From Methylomonas koyamae (GTDB lineage Bacteria > Pseudomonadota > Gammaproteobacteria > Methylococcales > Methylomonadaceae), in the NCBI RefSeq assembly GCF_001644025.1, contig NZ_LUUK01000161.1:1-37093 (forward strand): 37,093 nucleotides of DNA, read 5' to 3'. The notes under the pieces were generated by a model. That model was not told where the DNA came from and did no database searches. It saw only the letters and a list, made by a program, of their open reading frames with translations. The position numbers and the translations under genes were made by a program. Position 1 is the stretch's first letter; the number at the start of each line of letters is the position of its first letter. Shown here one piece after another: positions 1 to 7,959 of the stretch.

Positions 1-461
1 TGGCGCCGGTTGCGGTTGTAGCGTACTCGAACTTCGGTATCGGTATTCAATTCCAAATGGGAGTCGTCGGACAAGGTCACCGTCAGCCGCTGGCCCTTGC
101 CGGCGCTGTAGGTGCTGGACCAACCATACCAGCCTTGCGGCGAAAACACGGCCCAGCCCAGCCCCAGCAATACGGTCGCTGCCGTGGCCCAAATGGCCGG
201 CCGGCGGCGGCGAACGTCGTTCCGGGCCGCGCGGTAGCGCAACGCGGCGTCGCGAGCCGCAAAGGACTGCCGGGTAAAGGGTTCCATCCAAGCCCACTGC
301 GCCTCGGCTTCGCGATAAGCGTCCGGGTGGGCCGGATCGGCGGTCAGCCAAGCCGTAAAGGCCTGGCGCAGCGCCGGGTCGGTCGGCGTTTCGCGCAGTC
401 GCAACAGCCAAGCGATCGCTTGGTCGCGTTGAGCTTGAGTACAGGCCGAGGACTGGGTCAC
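1..461 (-). CDS. FecR-family anti-sigma/regulator, N-terminal part (runs off window start)
   Basis: This is the partner of the FecI-like sigma factor immediately upstream. FecR proteins sit in the inner membrane and relay a signal from an outer-membrane TonB receptor to the sigma factor. The translation begins with a DUF4880-type segment (AIAWLLRL, then FTAWLTADPAHPDAY and a Trp-rich stretch). A single membrane segment follows (AIWATAATVLLGLGWAVF), then the start of the periplasmic FecR domain (GQRLTVTLSDDSHLELNTDT). No ATG is available in this frame, so I chose the GTG at 461 just before TQSSACTQAQRDQ. A TTG at 503 is an alternative, and neither has a clear ribosome binding site. The C-terminal half and any following TonB receptor gene lie outside the window. 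Family assignment is secure; the start is not. Confidence 0.85.
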   Translation of the reverse strand, partial: MTQSSACTQAQRDQAIAWLLRLRETPTDPALRQAFTAWLTADPAHPDAYREAEAQWAWMEPFTRQSFAARDAALRYRAARNDVRRRRPAIWATAATVLLGLGWAVFSPQGWYGWSSTYSAGKGQRLTVTLSDDSHLELNTDTEVRVRYNRNRR

Positions 462-529
462 GCGGATGTCGGAGTCGAAGTTGGAAGGGAGCAGTTTAAC
501 CAAAGTCGGGCGGGGACGGTCGGCTGGGA

Positions 530-1051
530 TTAGAGTCGCGCCGCGTCGGCGGCCAGCCGGGCGCTGATGTGCTGCATTGCCAGCATCACGTAACGTTCCG
601 AGCCTCGCACCGAAATTCCCAGTCGGTCGGCGATTTCTCGGTGCGAACAACCTTCGATCCGATACAACACAAAGGCGTGGCGTTGCAATTCCGGCAACTC
701 GTCCAGCCAGGCCGAGAAGCGCTCGAGCTGCTGGTGGGCCTGCCAGTAATGTTCCGGCGACAAGCCGCGATCGGGAATCAGCTCCGGCTCGGCGTCGGCA
801 TCGGCCAAGCGTTCGCGTATCTCGCGGCGGCGATGCCGATCGACGGTCAGATTGGCGGCGGTTTGCAGCAGAAAGGCTTTCGGATTGCGGATGGTCTCCG
901 GCGCCGGATATTGCGACAGTCGCAAAAAGGTTTCCTGCACGATGTCGCCGACGTCCGGTTCCTTAGGCCAGCGGCCGCGCACGAAGGCGCCGATTTCGTC
1001 GGCGTGCCTCAAGAACAGAGTTTGTAAAAAACCGGAAGATGCGTCGGACAT
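530..1051 (-). CDS. FecI-like ECF RNA polymerase sigma factor
   Basis: A 173-residue extracytoplasmic-function sigma factor, the usual length for the FecI group. Region 2 is at about residues 10-80, with DIVQETFLRL and the -10-recognition helix around NPKAFLLQTAANLTVDRHRR. Region 4 is at about 110-165, with LPELQRHAFVLYRIEGCSHREIADRLGISV, the helix-turn-helix that binds the -35 element. The FecR-type gene starts within about 70 bases downstream on the same strand, so the pair is likely one operon controlled by an outer-membrane signal, classically iron-siderophore uptake. The ligand cannot be told from this sequence. Confidence 0.93.
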   Translation of the reverse strand: MSDASSGFLQTLFLRHADEIGAFVRGRWPKEPDVGDIVQETFLRLSQYPAPETIRNPKAFLLQTAANLTVDRHRRREIRERLADADAEPELIPDRGLSPEHYWQAHQQLERFSAWLDELPELQRHAFVLYRIEGCSHREIADRLGISVRGSERYVMLAMQHISARLAADAARL

Positions 1052-1356
1052 GGACGGCTTGGCTGGATTTTAGGATGGTCGAGCGCCTTAGGCAGCAAGA
1101 AACACGCCACGGGTTGGCGTTGGCTGGGAAGACTGCATTGTCGTGTCGGCAGCCGGTCAGAGTCGAAACGCTTGGCGAGCGGAGCGAATCGCCCGGTGCC
1201 GGTTGGCGACGGGGCGTGATAACTCGCTGGGGCCGGCTTTCACCGCGCTGGAGGGCGTTTAGCCGAGAATCGGCGCAACGATTCGAGTGGCACCAAGACG
1301 TGCGGGGGGAACAGGCGTCGGTCGAATCATTTCTCGGCAAACCCTAGAAACTAAAG

Positions 1357-1401
1357 TGTGTGATATGCCGTATTTTTTGGAAAAATGCGGCATATCACGC
1401 A
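1357..1401. repeat. Long palindrome, about 21-bp arms with 3-base loop
   Basis: The arm TGATATGCCGTATTTTT (1361-1377) faces AAAAATGCGGCATATCA (1381-1397) across the loop TGG. The only imperfection in this core is one T:G wobble, and pairing extends outward to 1357/1401. The T and A tracts lie inside the stem, so it is not a standard intrinsic terminator, though RNA from either strand would fold strongly. It could be an operator, a bidirectional transcription barrier or a miniature mobile-element remnant. Confidence 0.8.
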
Positions 1402-1709
1402 TAGGGAGCGCGCCGGCCAGACACGGCGGGCGACCGGGGTTGCCGTGAATTCACGGTTTGGCGGCAAGTAGCGTGGCTGGCGACTTTCGCGCCACCGGAA
1501 AGTCAGGCATCCGCTCAGGCTGCGACCGGTAGCTTCCGTTTTTTCAGTTCCATGCGTAAATCAGCTGTCGATGCGGCGGGAACGCGCCGGATGTTCAAAT
1601 GCGTTAATCCTCGGAGGGGCACGGACTCCGGCCGAACCCATCCGTACCAGTACAAATGTACTGTTGCATATCGCCTATGATTGGACGATCATCGCCAACG
1701 CAACGGTGT

Positions 1710-1733
1710 CGATGCCGGCGGTCGCCGGCATCG
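1710..1733. repeat. Perfect 11-bp inverted repeat, 2-base loop
   Basis: CGATGCCGGCG and CGCCGGCATCG are separated by GT. It lies about 65 bases upstream of the start of the membrane-protein gene at 1801. It could be an extragenic palindrome or a regulatory hairpin; nothing in the sequence decides. Confidence 0.6.
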
Positions 1734-1800
1734 GAAACTCGCTACCCATCGCGCGAAACGACCGGCGTCCCTCGGTCCGCCATTCAAGTGAGGTTTGGCC

Positions 1801-2427
1801 ATGCCTGTCTCGAGAACCAGTGTCAATTTGCCCGGCTTTGTCGGCGGCGTTTTCGCCACCGTCTTTCTGACCAAGGCGGCCAGCTATCTGACGCCTTACA
1901 AACTGTATTTTTCGTTCTCTTCGTTTATGTACAGCGAGAACGGCGCTTTTCGTTGGGAGTCGTTGACGATAAAGCTAGCCATTCCTTGTTTAGTGGGCTT
2001 TCTGCTGTTCTATTTGCCGTTCAAATGGATGCAAGTCACCAAGGGTAGCCGGATCAATTACCGAAACATCTACCGTTATTTGGCTCAACAAGCGGCATTG
2101 ACCGCGCGTACCGCCGGATTTTTCGCGGCGCTGTTATTGGCTTGGCCGTTCATCGTGTTTTGGGACGTGTTGCAGCAGCCGGTTCTGCATCATCTGCAAT
2201 TTCAATTCGCCTGCGTGTATTTTTTGTACTTCGTGTCCTTCTCATACTTTGCCGGTTTGGGGGTCGATCTGGCCAAGCTATTATTGCGCGAGCAATTGCC
2301 GCAACCGGCGACCCACGATGTGGCGGGAAATCTCGCTTGGCTGGAAACCGTTCGTACATCTTTCATGGGGATTGTCACCAGTGGGATCGCTACTTATTTC
2401 GCCGCTATCTTGGGCCGCGCTACTTAA
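1801..2427 (+). CDS. Multi-pass inner-membrane protein of unknown function
   Basis: A 208-residue hydrophobic protein with four or five predicted membrane segments: LPGFVGGVFATVFLTKAAS, the LAIPCLVGFLLFYLPF region, TAGFFAALLLAWPFIVFW, FACVYFLYFVSFSYFAGLG and possibly a C-terminal one near SFMGIVTSGIATYFAAIL. I chose ATG 1801 because GTGAGG sits about seven bases upstream; a TTG two codons earlier is less likely. The last 47 bases overlap the next gene in another frame, which suggests translational coupling and a joint function. I do not recognise a family. Confidence 0.75.
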   Translation: MPVSRTSVNLPGFVGGVFATVFLTKAASYLTPYKLYFSFSSFMYSENGAFRWESLTIKLAIPCLVGFLLFYLPFKWMQVTKGSRINYRNIYRYLAQQAALTARTAGFFAALLLAWPFIVFWDVLQQPVLHHLQFQFACVYFLYFVSFSYFAGLGVDLAKLLLREQLPQPATHDVAGNLAWLETVRTSFMGIVTSGIATYFAAILGRAT

Positions 2428-3643
2428 AAAAACCGGGCGCGAATTGCTGCTGTTCGCCGGTTTGGGCGGCTTATTCGCCGCCGCGGCTTTTTTCGAGCCC
2501 TTCAACAACGAAAAACCCTATACCGGCCAAACACCGGATCAAGTGGTTCGCGATCATTTGACCATGCCGGAGCGCTTGGGTTACGCAATTCTGTTGCGAT
2601 CCGGCTATGCTCAAGTTCAGTTGTACGACGAGGGCGAAGGAACGGCCATTTCGCTGTCGGAACAGAAAAACAGACAGAATATCGCGCTTCACCTGAGTAT
2701 CGCCTCGTCGCATCCGGAGCTGGCCTGCTTGCGTCCGGATTACACGGTTGCGGTGGCCGACATCGGCGGCATCGATATTCATAATTTGACGATCGCGATC
2801 TTGGCGGCGGAAAAATACAACCGTTCCGCATTCGAGCGGCGCATCGAATTCGGTTTGGCCGACATCATCTTGCGATTGACGGGGCGACTGCCGAATTTCT
2901 CCTACGGATTGGCGCAACTACGTCCGGAAATCGCCAGGCAGGTCCTGCGGAACGAGTTGGGGGACGCGCTATCGGACCGGGATTTGCTGGCCTTATTGGA
3001 CAATCCCTGCCAGAACGCCAGACTGGCATCGCAATACCTCGAAATATTGGTCAAACAGGCCGGTGCGGCGAAAACCCTGGAAGCGTTGATTGCCCAAGTG
3101 GCTCGGACCTACAACGGTGCGGTGACGCCGACGATACAAGGTCTCCGTTACGCGGACGCGGTTATCGGCGCATACGGCCTGATACCTTCCGATTACGTCG
3201 GTGACCCGGCGCCCAGCGTTGCCGCCGATGTCGACATCCATTGTTTGACGTACGAACCGGGCGCGGTCGCGTTCAGCGACGCCACGATGCTGAAGTCGGC
3301 GATGCTGGGCTCCGGCGATGCAGCAGAATCCGAGCAGGATAAGAATGCTCCGGTGTCTAAGAAACCGGTAGTGCCGCCGGCGGAGCGAGACATTCAACTG
3401 AAATTTTCGACCACCGATCCGGGACCCGGCGCTTATACGGAATTATTAGCTCAGCGCCGCAAGCTATGGTTGGTCGAGCAATTGACGGCGTTGGGTTATA
3501 ACAGACAACGGATCTCTATCGCCGACATCCGGCCGGAGGAATCGTTGTCGGCCGCGTGCGGCGATTCCGAATCGAAGTCCGATCTGGAGCCGAGCGTCGA
3601 AATCGATGTTTCCAAACCGGTTTCCGAGGCGGTAGCGGAATAG
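2381..3643 (+). CDS. Membrane-anchored protein with lysozyme/transglycosylase-like core (putative)
   Basis: About 420 residues from GTG 2381, preceded by GGGGA about nine bases upstream. In-frame ATG 2318 and TTG 2249 are alternatives. An N-terminal anchor (ELLLFAGLGGLFAAAAFF) is followed by a soluble domain. The order of motifs around 2840-3190 resembles lytic transglycosylases: IEFGLADIIL containing a possible catalytic Glu, then about 20 residues later YGLAQLRPEIARQVL (compare GLMQIxP), then LDNPCQNARLASQYLEIL (compare DPxxNIxxGxxYL), then ARTYNG and GLRYADAVIGAYGL (compare AYNAG...Y). The C-terminal stretch LLAQRRKLWLVEQLTALG faintly recalls OmpA-like domains. The motif order is visible; the fold is my inference. 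It overlaps the upstream membrane-protein gene by 47 bases. Confidence 0.75.
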   Translation: MGSLLISPLSWAALLKKTGRELLLFAGLGGLFAAAAFFEPFNNEKPYTGQTPDQVVRDHLTMPERLGYAILLRSGYAQVQLYDEGEGTAISLSEQKNRQNIALHLSIASSHPELACLRPDYTVAVADIGGIDIHNLTIAILAAEKYNRSAFERRIEFGLADIILRLTGRLPNFSYGLAQLRPEIARQVLRNELGDALSDRDLLALLDNPCQNARLASQYLEILVKQAGAAKTLEALIAQVARTYNGAVTPTIQGLRYADAVIGAYGLIPSDYVGDPAPSVAADVDIHCLTYEPGAVAFSDATMLKSAMLGSGDAAESEQDKNAPVSKKPVVPPAERDIQLKFSTTDPGPGAYTELLAQRRKLWLVEQLTALGYNRQRISIADIRPEESLSAACGDSESKSDLEPSVEIDVSKPVSEAVAE

Positions 3644-3766
3644 CCGTGGCGAATGCCATCGACATGGCTGGTCGCGAGTAGCACGATAAGACCTCAAGTT
3701 CGCCAGCGCTTTGGGTTTTCCGCAAACAGTGCTTAGCGGCTTGATTCGACACTGACGGGGATACTT

Positions 3767-4798
3767 ATGCAGATGCTCGGGGCGATTCCTATCGGCATTT
3801 GGGCACCGTTGCTGGGCTTGGGCTTGGCGGTATGCGCCGGGGTGTGGCTCGGAGAACGGAAGGCATTTGCTCGGCGCGGCAAAGTCGCGGCCTGGCGCTG
3901 GGTCCGGCTGGCGACTCTGCCGATCTTGGCGGCGACCGCCGCGGTCGCCTGGCTGCCGGCGCAAGCGGTCGGAGGCCCGGAAGCCTTGGCGGTGTTTTAC
4001 CTGTGTTTGTTGTTCGTTTGCCCGGTCGTGTATTTTGGCTTGCATGTCTGGCTGGGACGATGGGTTTCGCCGGCACTGATCGGCGGCGAATCCTTGGGCA
4101 TCGCCGCGACCGGATTGCTGCCGATCGCGGTGCCGGTCGCCGCCGCTCATCTGTTGCAACCCTGGTATTTCGAAGCACGCGCGGCGGTTGCCGAGGCCGG
4201 GCGATTGCGAGCGCCGGTGCGGCCCAGGCCGCATCGCATCGTCGACGAGCGTCGGTTTTTACTGCCGGAAATAGGCGAAGTGTGGGCCGAACATTGGCTG
4301 GCGCCGGGCGGGGTTCGGGTCGAACGTATCGAGTCGCGGCACGGCGGCGAGTTTTCGCGAGCCGACGATAGCAGCGGCGGCGGCTTGTGCCGGGCGGGCG
4401 ATGACGTGTATCTGTTTTGGTCCGCCGCCGCGCCGACGCCGCATTGGCGAATGTTTTGGCGCGACGAGAGCGGCGAGTTGTTGCAATCGGAATGGACTTC
4501 GCAGCCGGCCGCCGGGCCAGCCGAGCATTTTGAGTTGCGTTGGTCGGACGCCGGCTTGCGTTTGCCGGCGCGGATTCCGTTGGGCATGGTTGCTTTGGCG
4601 CGTGTCCCGGACGGAGGGGCGGAGTCTTTCGACGGTTTGTTGGGACCGGGGGCGGTTTACGATCCGCTCGACAATTGTCTGCCGCTGGATTTGCGCTGGC
4701 CGGCCAAGCCGGGTTGGTCGGCGCCGCAAGCATTGCGGATCGCGCAGTGGCGCATCGACTTGCAAGCGATGCGTTTCGCGACCTTCCGCCGACCCTAG
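3767..4798 (+). CDS. Hypothetical membrane protein with C-terminal soluble domain
   Basis: 343 residues. The start ATG 3767 has GGGGA five bases upstream. The first half has four likely membrane segments (PIGIWAPLLGLGLAVCAGVWL, LATLPILAATAAVAWLPA, LAVFYLCLLFVCPVVYFGL, LGIAATGLLPIAVPVAAAHLL). The second half, from about residue 150, is a hydrophilic, Trp-rich domain (VWAEHWLAPGGVRVERIES; VYLFWSAAAPTPHWRMFWRD). I recognise no family. It follows the two membrane-protein genes on the same strand after 120 bases and may belong with them. A hairpin lies just past its stop. Confidence 0.72.
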   Translation: MQMLGAIPIGIWAPLLGLGLAVCAGVWLGERKAFARRGKVAAWRWVRLATLPILAATAAVAWLPAQAVGGPEALAVFYLCLLFVCPVVYFGLHVWLGRWVSPALIGGESLGIAATGLLPIAVPVAAAHLLQPWYFEARAAVAEAGRLRAPVRPRPHRIVDERRFLLPEIGEVWAEHWLAPGGVRVERIESRHGGEFSRADDSSGGGLCRAGDDVYLFWSAAAPTPHWRMFWRDESGELLQSEWTSQPAAGPAEHFELRWSDAGLRLPARIPLGMVALARVPDGGAESFDGLLGPGAVYDPLDNCLPLDLRWPAKPGWSAPQALRIAQWRIDLQAMRFATFRRP

Positions 4799-4821
4799 CC
4801 CAAATCCCGGACAACCCCAAC

Positions 4822-4851
4822 ACCACCCCAGCCGACCGTGGCTGCGGTGGT
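4822..4851. terminator. Hairpin between convergent genes
   Basis: The arms ACCACCCCAGCC (4822-4833) and GGCTGCGGTGGT (4840-4851) pair with one mismatch across a six-base loop. It occupies the short gap between the plus-strand gene ending at 4798 and the minus-strand GH17 gene whose stop codon begins at 4853. This position fits a two-way terminator, but there is no U tract on either side, so an ordinary intrinsic mechanism is doubtful. Confidence 0.5.
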
Positions 4852-5840
4852 TAGCGTCGAGGTATGCCGTGGCAAGCGTAAGGCGCTTGTCCGGCGCAGA
4901 TGCCCCAATAGCGGCCGAACAAACCTTCGTTGCCCGGCTTCCAGTTTTCGGCGAAGGCTTCGAAGACCACGCCGGACCAGCCTTTTTCGGCCAGTTTCGC
5001 CAAGGTCGACGTCACCACCAGGGCCTGATTGGCGGGGCTGGCCACGCCGCAGTGCTGACCGGTATGGGCGTTGACTTCGGTGCCGTTTTCCGGGCCGCTG
5101 GGCCAGCCGAATTCGGTGACGACCACCGGTTTGTCGGGATAGGTCTTACGCAATTGGTTCAGGCGGGCGATATGGAAGTCGGCGGCTTGTTCGGCGCTGG
5201 TGCAAGGATACAGACCGGAAAACTTGTTCTCCCACCACGGAAAGATATTCGCGCCTATCCAATCGACCTTGGCCGCGAACTCGGTGGGCTGACACTCGGC
5301 CGCGCGGTCGCACCATTCCCACCAGGTATCGATCGTCGTCAGCGGCTGACGGACGCCGGCCTCGCGGAAGGCGTCCAGGCAACGCAGGATCTCGCCGTCC
5401 AGGGCCTTGGCGTGGCGGGTGCGCACTTCCGAGCCGCAAGCCAACTTGACGATGGTGTCCGAATAGGTTCGGGCGGCGGCGATGCCCTCCGAAATCGACT
5501 GAGAGTTCATCGCAATATCCCGGTCCAGCCAGATAATGGCAATCACCTTGAGTCCTCGAGCGCGGGCGGCGGCGAAGGTGTGCTCCAAGCCGTTGGTGAC
5601 GCCGTAGGTCATGATGCAGCGAAACGGGGTTTGCGCGATCAGGCGGTCCAGCAAATTGTCTATCAATTCCGGGCTGGGATGGGCGCCCCAGTCCGGGTTC
5701 AATTGCCCGACGTAGGGACTGAAGGCCGCGCAGTGCATCATGTCCGCGCTAACGGCCGAAGTCGGGGTAGGACTATCGGCGGCGCGGCCGGAGCCGGCGG
5801 ACAGGCTTAGAATCAGGATCAACCACATCCAACGTGACAT
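4851..5840 (-). CDS. Secreted glycoside hydrolase family 17 (beta-1,3-glucanase-like)
   Basis: A 329-residue protein with a Sec signal peptide (MSRWMWLILILSLSAGSGRAA). The rest matches the GH17 TIM barrel, whose members cut or transfer beta-1,3-glucan. The catalytic Glu pair is visible: the acid/base in VKLACGSEV (about residue 138, in place of the usual GNE) and the nucleophile in VVVTEFGWPS (about residue 243). Other family marks are FSPYVGQLNPDWG near the N-terminus and WIGANIFPWWE before the nucleophile. The start is well supported by GAGGAG six bases before the ATG. The protein probably acts in the periplasm or outside the cell. GNE replaced by GSE is a small deviation; exact substrate and hydrolase versus transferase activity are open. 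Confidence 0.88.
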   Translation of the reverse strand: MSRWMWLILILSLSAGSGRAADSPTPTSAVSADMMHCAAFSPYVGQLNPDWGAHPSPELIDNLLDRLIAQTPFRCIMTYGVTNGLEHTFAAARARGLKVIAIIWLDRDIAMNSQSISEGIAAARTYSDTIVKLACGSEVRTRHAKALDGEILRCLDAFREAGVRQPLTTIDTWWEWCDRAAECQPTEFAAKVDWIGANIFPWWENKFSGLYPCTSAEQAADFHIARLNQLRKTYPDKPVVVTEFGWPSGPENGTEVNAHTGQHCGVASPANQALVVTSTLAKLAEKGWSGVVFEAFAENWKPGNEGLFGRYWGICAGQAPYACHGIPRR

Positions 5841-6191
5841 GAGAACTCCTCGGCTGCAAGGTCAGCCGCTGTTTAAGAGGGATTGCCGTTAGCTTGAGCG
5901 CCCGAACGGCTGCCTGGGATGCGGGAGGTTCGCGTGCATCCGGAGTGCAGGTTAAGCCTATCAGCGCGCCGCTTAACGCCGAATTAACGCAGTTTTCGGC
6001 GGTCGCTCCGCCGGCGGCGTTGTAACTATTCAGAGGGCGTTTGGGGGAGGGGTTACCTGTGGCGTTAAGTTAAACCTAAAAAGGGCAGTTGGTATGTAAT
6101 GCGGGCCGTTCGTGCTGAGTCCTTCGGCTGCGTTCAGGAGAGCCCTGTCGAAGCATGATGACGGCTCGCAATACACTCGCCAAATGGATGA

Positions 6192-6244
6192 ATGAAAAAT
6201 CCCGCGCGCCCTTCGACAAACTCAGGACGAACGGGATTTTTCAT
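6192..6244. terminator. Inverted repeat with AT-rich ends and REP-like loop
   Basis: ATGAAAAATCCCG (6192-6204) pairs perfectly with CGGGATTTTTCAT (6232-6244). The 27-base loop itself carries the dispersed motif CCCTTCGACAAACTCAGGAC. It could end transcripts on either strand, or it may just be the flanks of an inserted repeat element. Confidence 0.5.
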
Positions 6245-6285
6245 CGCCAAACTGCTCTTTTTAAGTTAAACGGTTACAGTCAATG

Positions 6286-6393
6286 TAAGCCGCTGGTTGA
6301 GCGGAGCCGAAATAAGGGGGTGGCTGAGCGGAGCCGAAATAAGGCGCTGGCCGGGCGGAGCCGACGTAAGGCGGTGGCTGAGCGGAGCCGAAG
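6286..6393. repeat. Four tandem 27-bp repeats
   Basis: Copies start at 6286, 6313, 6340 and 6367. Each begins with TAAG, and three of the four contain GAGCGGAGCCGAA (copy 3 has GGGCGGAGCCGAC), with a few differences among copies. The core is the same as the single copy GCTGAGCGGAGTCGAAG at 21300-21316 and the reverse copy near 8411-8431. The unit thus looks like a dispersed extragenic element that has been amplified here. Confidence 0.85.
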
Positions 6394-6531
6394 CCAGCGA
6401 TTTCGCTTCGACGCCGCTCAGCGAACGGCATAGCCGACATTGAGGTGTTCATCCCCCGCTCTGTTGGGAGAGGGCGTTTTTACTTCGCGCTGAATAGTCA
6501 TGCGGCGTTTTCGGCGCGGTTTGGATTCGGC

Positions 6532-7407
6532 CTAAAACGCCACTTGCAGTTTCGCCAACAGCGGCTTGAGTTCCGGATTGGCGGCGTTCGGCGCCGGATA
6601 AATCGCCGAGACGGTCCGACGAATGTCCGGGTCGGACAAATAGCGCCATTTCAAGCGCTCCGCTTGCTTGGGTACGTTGAATTCCGGCAGCAGCGCAACG
6701 CCGATGCCGGCGCTAGCCATCGCCAGAATCCAGTCTTCGCTGTTGCTGCGATAAGCGGCGTAGAGATCGATTTGCCGGCCCAGGCACACGCCGCGCAAGG
6801 TTTCGCGCAACTCGCAATTCAGCCGGTCCAGATAGGGCTCGGCTTGTATCGCCGCTAGATCGATGGCCGGCAATTGATTGAAACGGTGCTGGTCGTTAAA
6901 CACGACGACGTAACGCTCCTGGTACAAGCTCAAGGTCTGCAAAGGCGCGGGCGGCGGCAGGGTGGGGGCACTGATCACCAGGTCCAAGGTTTGTTCGTCC
7001 AGTTGCCGCAGTAACTGGGCCTCGCCGTCCACGACCAATTCCAGTTCCAAATGCGGGTGTTCTCGCTGGAAATCGGCAAAGAAAGGACTCAAATGCCGGG
7101 CGGCGATGGTCGTCATCACGCCGAGCCGCAGCGGCACGGTATTCAAGCGGCTGAAACGAATAGCCTCGGCTTTGACGGCTTGGGCCTCGCGGAAAATCTG
7201 ACGCAAGGTCGGTTCCACCAAGCGGCCCAACGAGGTCAGCCGGCAACCGCTACGGTCCCGGCTGAACAGTTCGCCGCCCAACTCGTCTTCCAATTTTTTG
7301 ATGGCTTGCGTCAACGACGGTTGGGCGACGTAGCTGGACTGGGCGGCGCGAGTAAACGAGCCCTTGTCGCAAACCGCCAGGAAATAGCGGATTTGTTGCA
7401 TTTCCAT
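6532..7407 (-). CDS. LysR-type transcriptional regulator
   Basis: A 291-residue regulator of normal family length. The N-terminal winged helix-turn-helix is clear (MQQIRYFLAVCDKGSFTRAA, then SQPSLTQAI-like AQPSLTQAIKKLEDELGGELF and the Arg-rich end). The remainder (PLRLGVMTTIAARHLSPFFADF onward) is the two-lobed effector-binding domain. It is divergent from the EthD-type gene at 7528, and the 120-base gap contains a perfect inverted repeat built on ATAGGTA. The usual reading is that this protein controls that gene and itself; that is inference from layout. The inducer is unknown. Confidence 0.93.
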   Translation of the reverse strand: MEMQQIRYFLAVCDKGSFTRAAQSSYVAQPSLTQAIKKLEDELGGELFSRDRSGCRLTSLGRLVEPTLRQIFREAQAVKAEAIRFSRLNTVPLRLGVMTTIAARHLSPFFADFQREHPHLELELVVDGEAQLLRQLDEQTLDLVISAPTLPPPAPLQTLSLYQERYVVVFNDQHRFNQLPAIDLAAIQAEPYLDRLNCELRETLRGVCLGRQIDLYAAYRSNSEDWILAMASAGIGVALLPEFNVPKQAERLKWRYLSDPDIRRTVSAIYPAPNAANPELKPLLAKLQVAF

Positions 7408-7426
7408 GTTCGCTCTCCGGATAATG

Positions 7427-7454
7427 AATAGGTAATACCTATTGTTTCATAGGT
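7427..7454. promoter_or_regulatory. Probable LysR operator between divergent genes
   Basis: AATAGGTA, one base, TACCTATT (7427-7443) is a perfect 8-bp inverted repeat. It is followed by another half-site ATAGGTA at 7450-7456. It lies between the divergent LysR and EthD-type genes, 20 bases upstream of the LysR start. The site fits an autoregulatory LysR-box, though it was not tested against other LysR sites. Confidence 0.6.
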
Positions 7455-7527
7455 AGTCGGTATTTTACTACTGGGATAAAAAGGCGTTTCATATGTGCTC
7501 CCATTCATCAAAACATTGGAGTTACCT

Positions 7528-7854
7528 ATGAAAGCAGCAAAATTAATCGTGATGTACCCCGTTCCGACCGATCTGGAAACCTTCGAGCGGCTGTATGCCG
7601 ACGAGCACGTGCCGATGGCCGTCGAAAAATTGGCCGGGAAAACCCGTTTCGTGGCCTCGCTGATCTTGTCCAACGCCGACCAAAGTCCGGCGGCCTTCCA
7701 CCGGATCGCCGAAGTTTATTTCCCCAGTCTGGCGGATTTGCAAGCCTGCTTGAGCTCGCCCGGCGGTCAGGAAACCGCCGCGCACGCGGTAGCGATCTCC
7801 AGCGGAGGCGCGCCGGTATTCATGATTTCAGAAGTGGAAACGTTCGACTTTTAA
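7528..7854 (+). CDS. EthD-family small protein
   Basis: 108 residues from ATG 7528, which has GGAG seven bases upstream. The sequence MKAAKLIVMYPVPTDLETFERLYADEHVPMAVE is the ferredoxin-like fold typical of the EthD (ethyl tert-butyl ether degradation) group, with the conserved FexxYxxxHxP pattern. The second half (EVYFPSLADLQACLSSPGGQET) is the usual DLxAxLxSPEGQ stretch. EthD proteins form dimers and often accompany oxidative catabolic genes, but their own reaction is mostly unknown. It is probably controlled by the divergent LysR. Confidence 0.88.
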   Translation: MKAAKLIVMYPVPTDLETFERLYADEHVPMAVEKLAGKTRFVASLILSNADQSPAAFHRIAEVYFPSLADLQACLSSPGGQETAAHAVAISSGGAPVFMISEVETFDF

Positions 7855-7959
7855 TCGAAGCAACCGGCCGGAAAGCGCCGAACCGGCTTATCCGCGATTG
7901 AGCGGGATAGGGCGGCGGCGTTTTTCGGTGCCGGATTCGAAACCCAACGGAGGAATCGA

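Larger units (their letters stand above)
1052..1800. other. Gene-free spacer with two inverted repeats
   Basis: About 750 bases between the divergent sigma-factor gene and the membrane-protein gene at 1801. Frames of about 100 codons cross it on both strands, but they lack ribosome binding sites and recognisable domains and I do not accept them. It holds the long imperfect palindrome at 1357-1401 and a perfect 11-bp inverted repeat at 1710-1733. The sigma-factor promoter must lie near 1052-1150, but I cannot place it. Confidence 0.6.
5841..6531. other. Repeat-rich spacer without genes
   Basis: About 690 bases between the GH17 start and the LysR stop. The first 250 bases hold no feature I recognise apart from the GH17 leader. 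From 6108 onward, short repeats of the TTCGACxxxCTCAG type accumulate: one around 6115-6160, one at 6209-6232 inside a hairpin, four 27-bp tandem units at 6286-6393, and an inverted copy at 6405-6428. A frame of about 90 codons at 6155-6433 is built from these repeats and I reject it as a gene. Confidence 0.65.

Noticed and set aside
3789-4826. Arg/Pro-rich minus frame of 345 codons
   Set aside because: Shadow of the membrane-protein gene on the plus strand; no ribosome binding site and composition typical of antisense GC-rich DNA.
6286-6393. CRISPR array
   Set aside because: Units are directly adjacent with no unique spacers; tandem repeats, not CRISPR. No cas genes.
6155-6433. 92-codon frame with VAERSRNK-like repeats
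   Set aside because: Made of the 27-bp extragenic repeats; no ribosome binding site.
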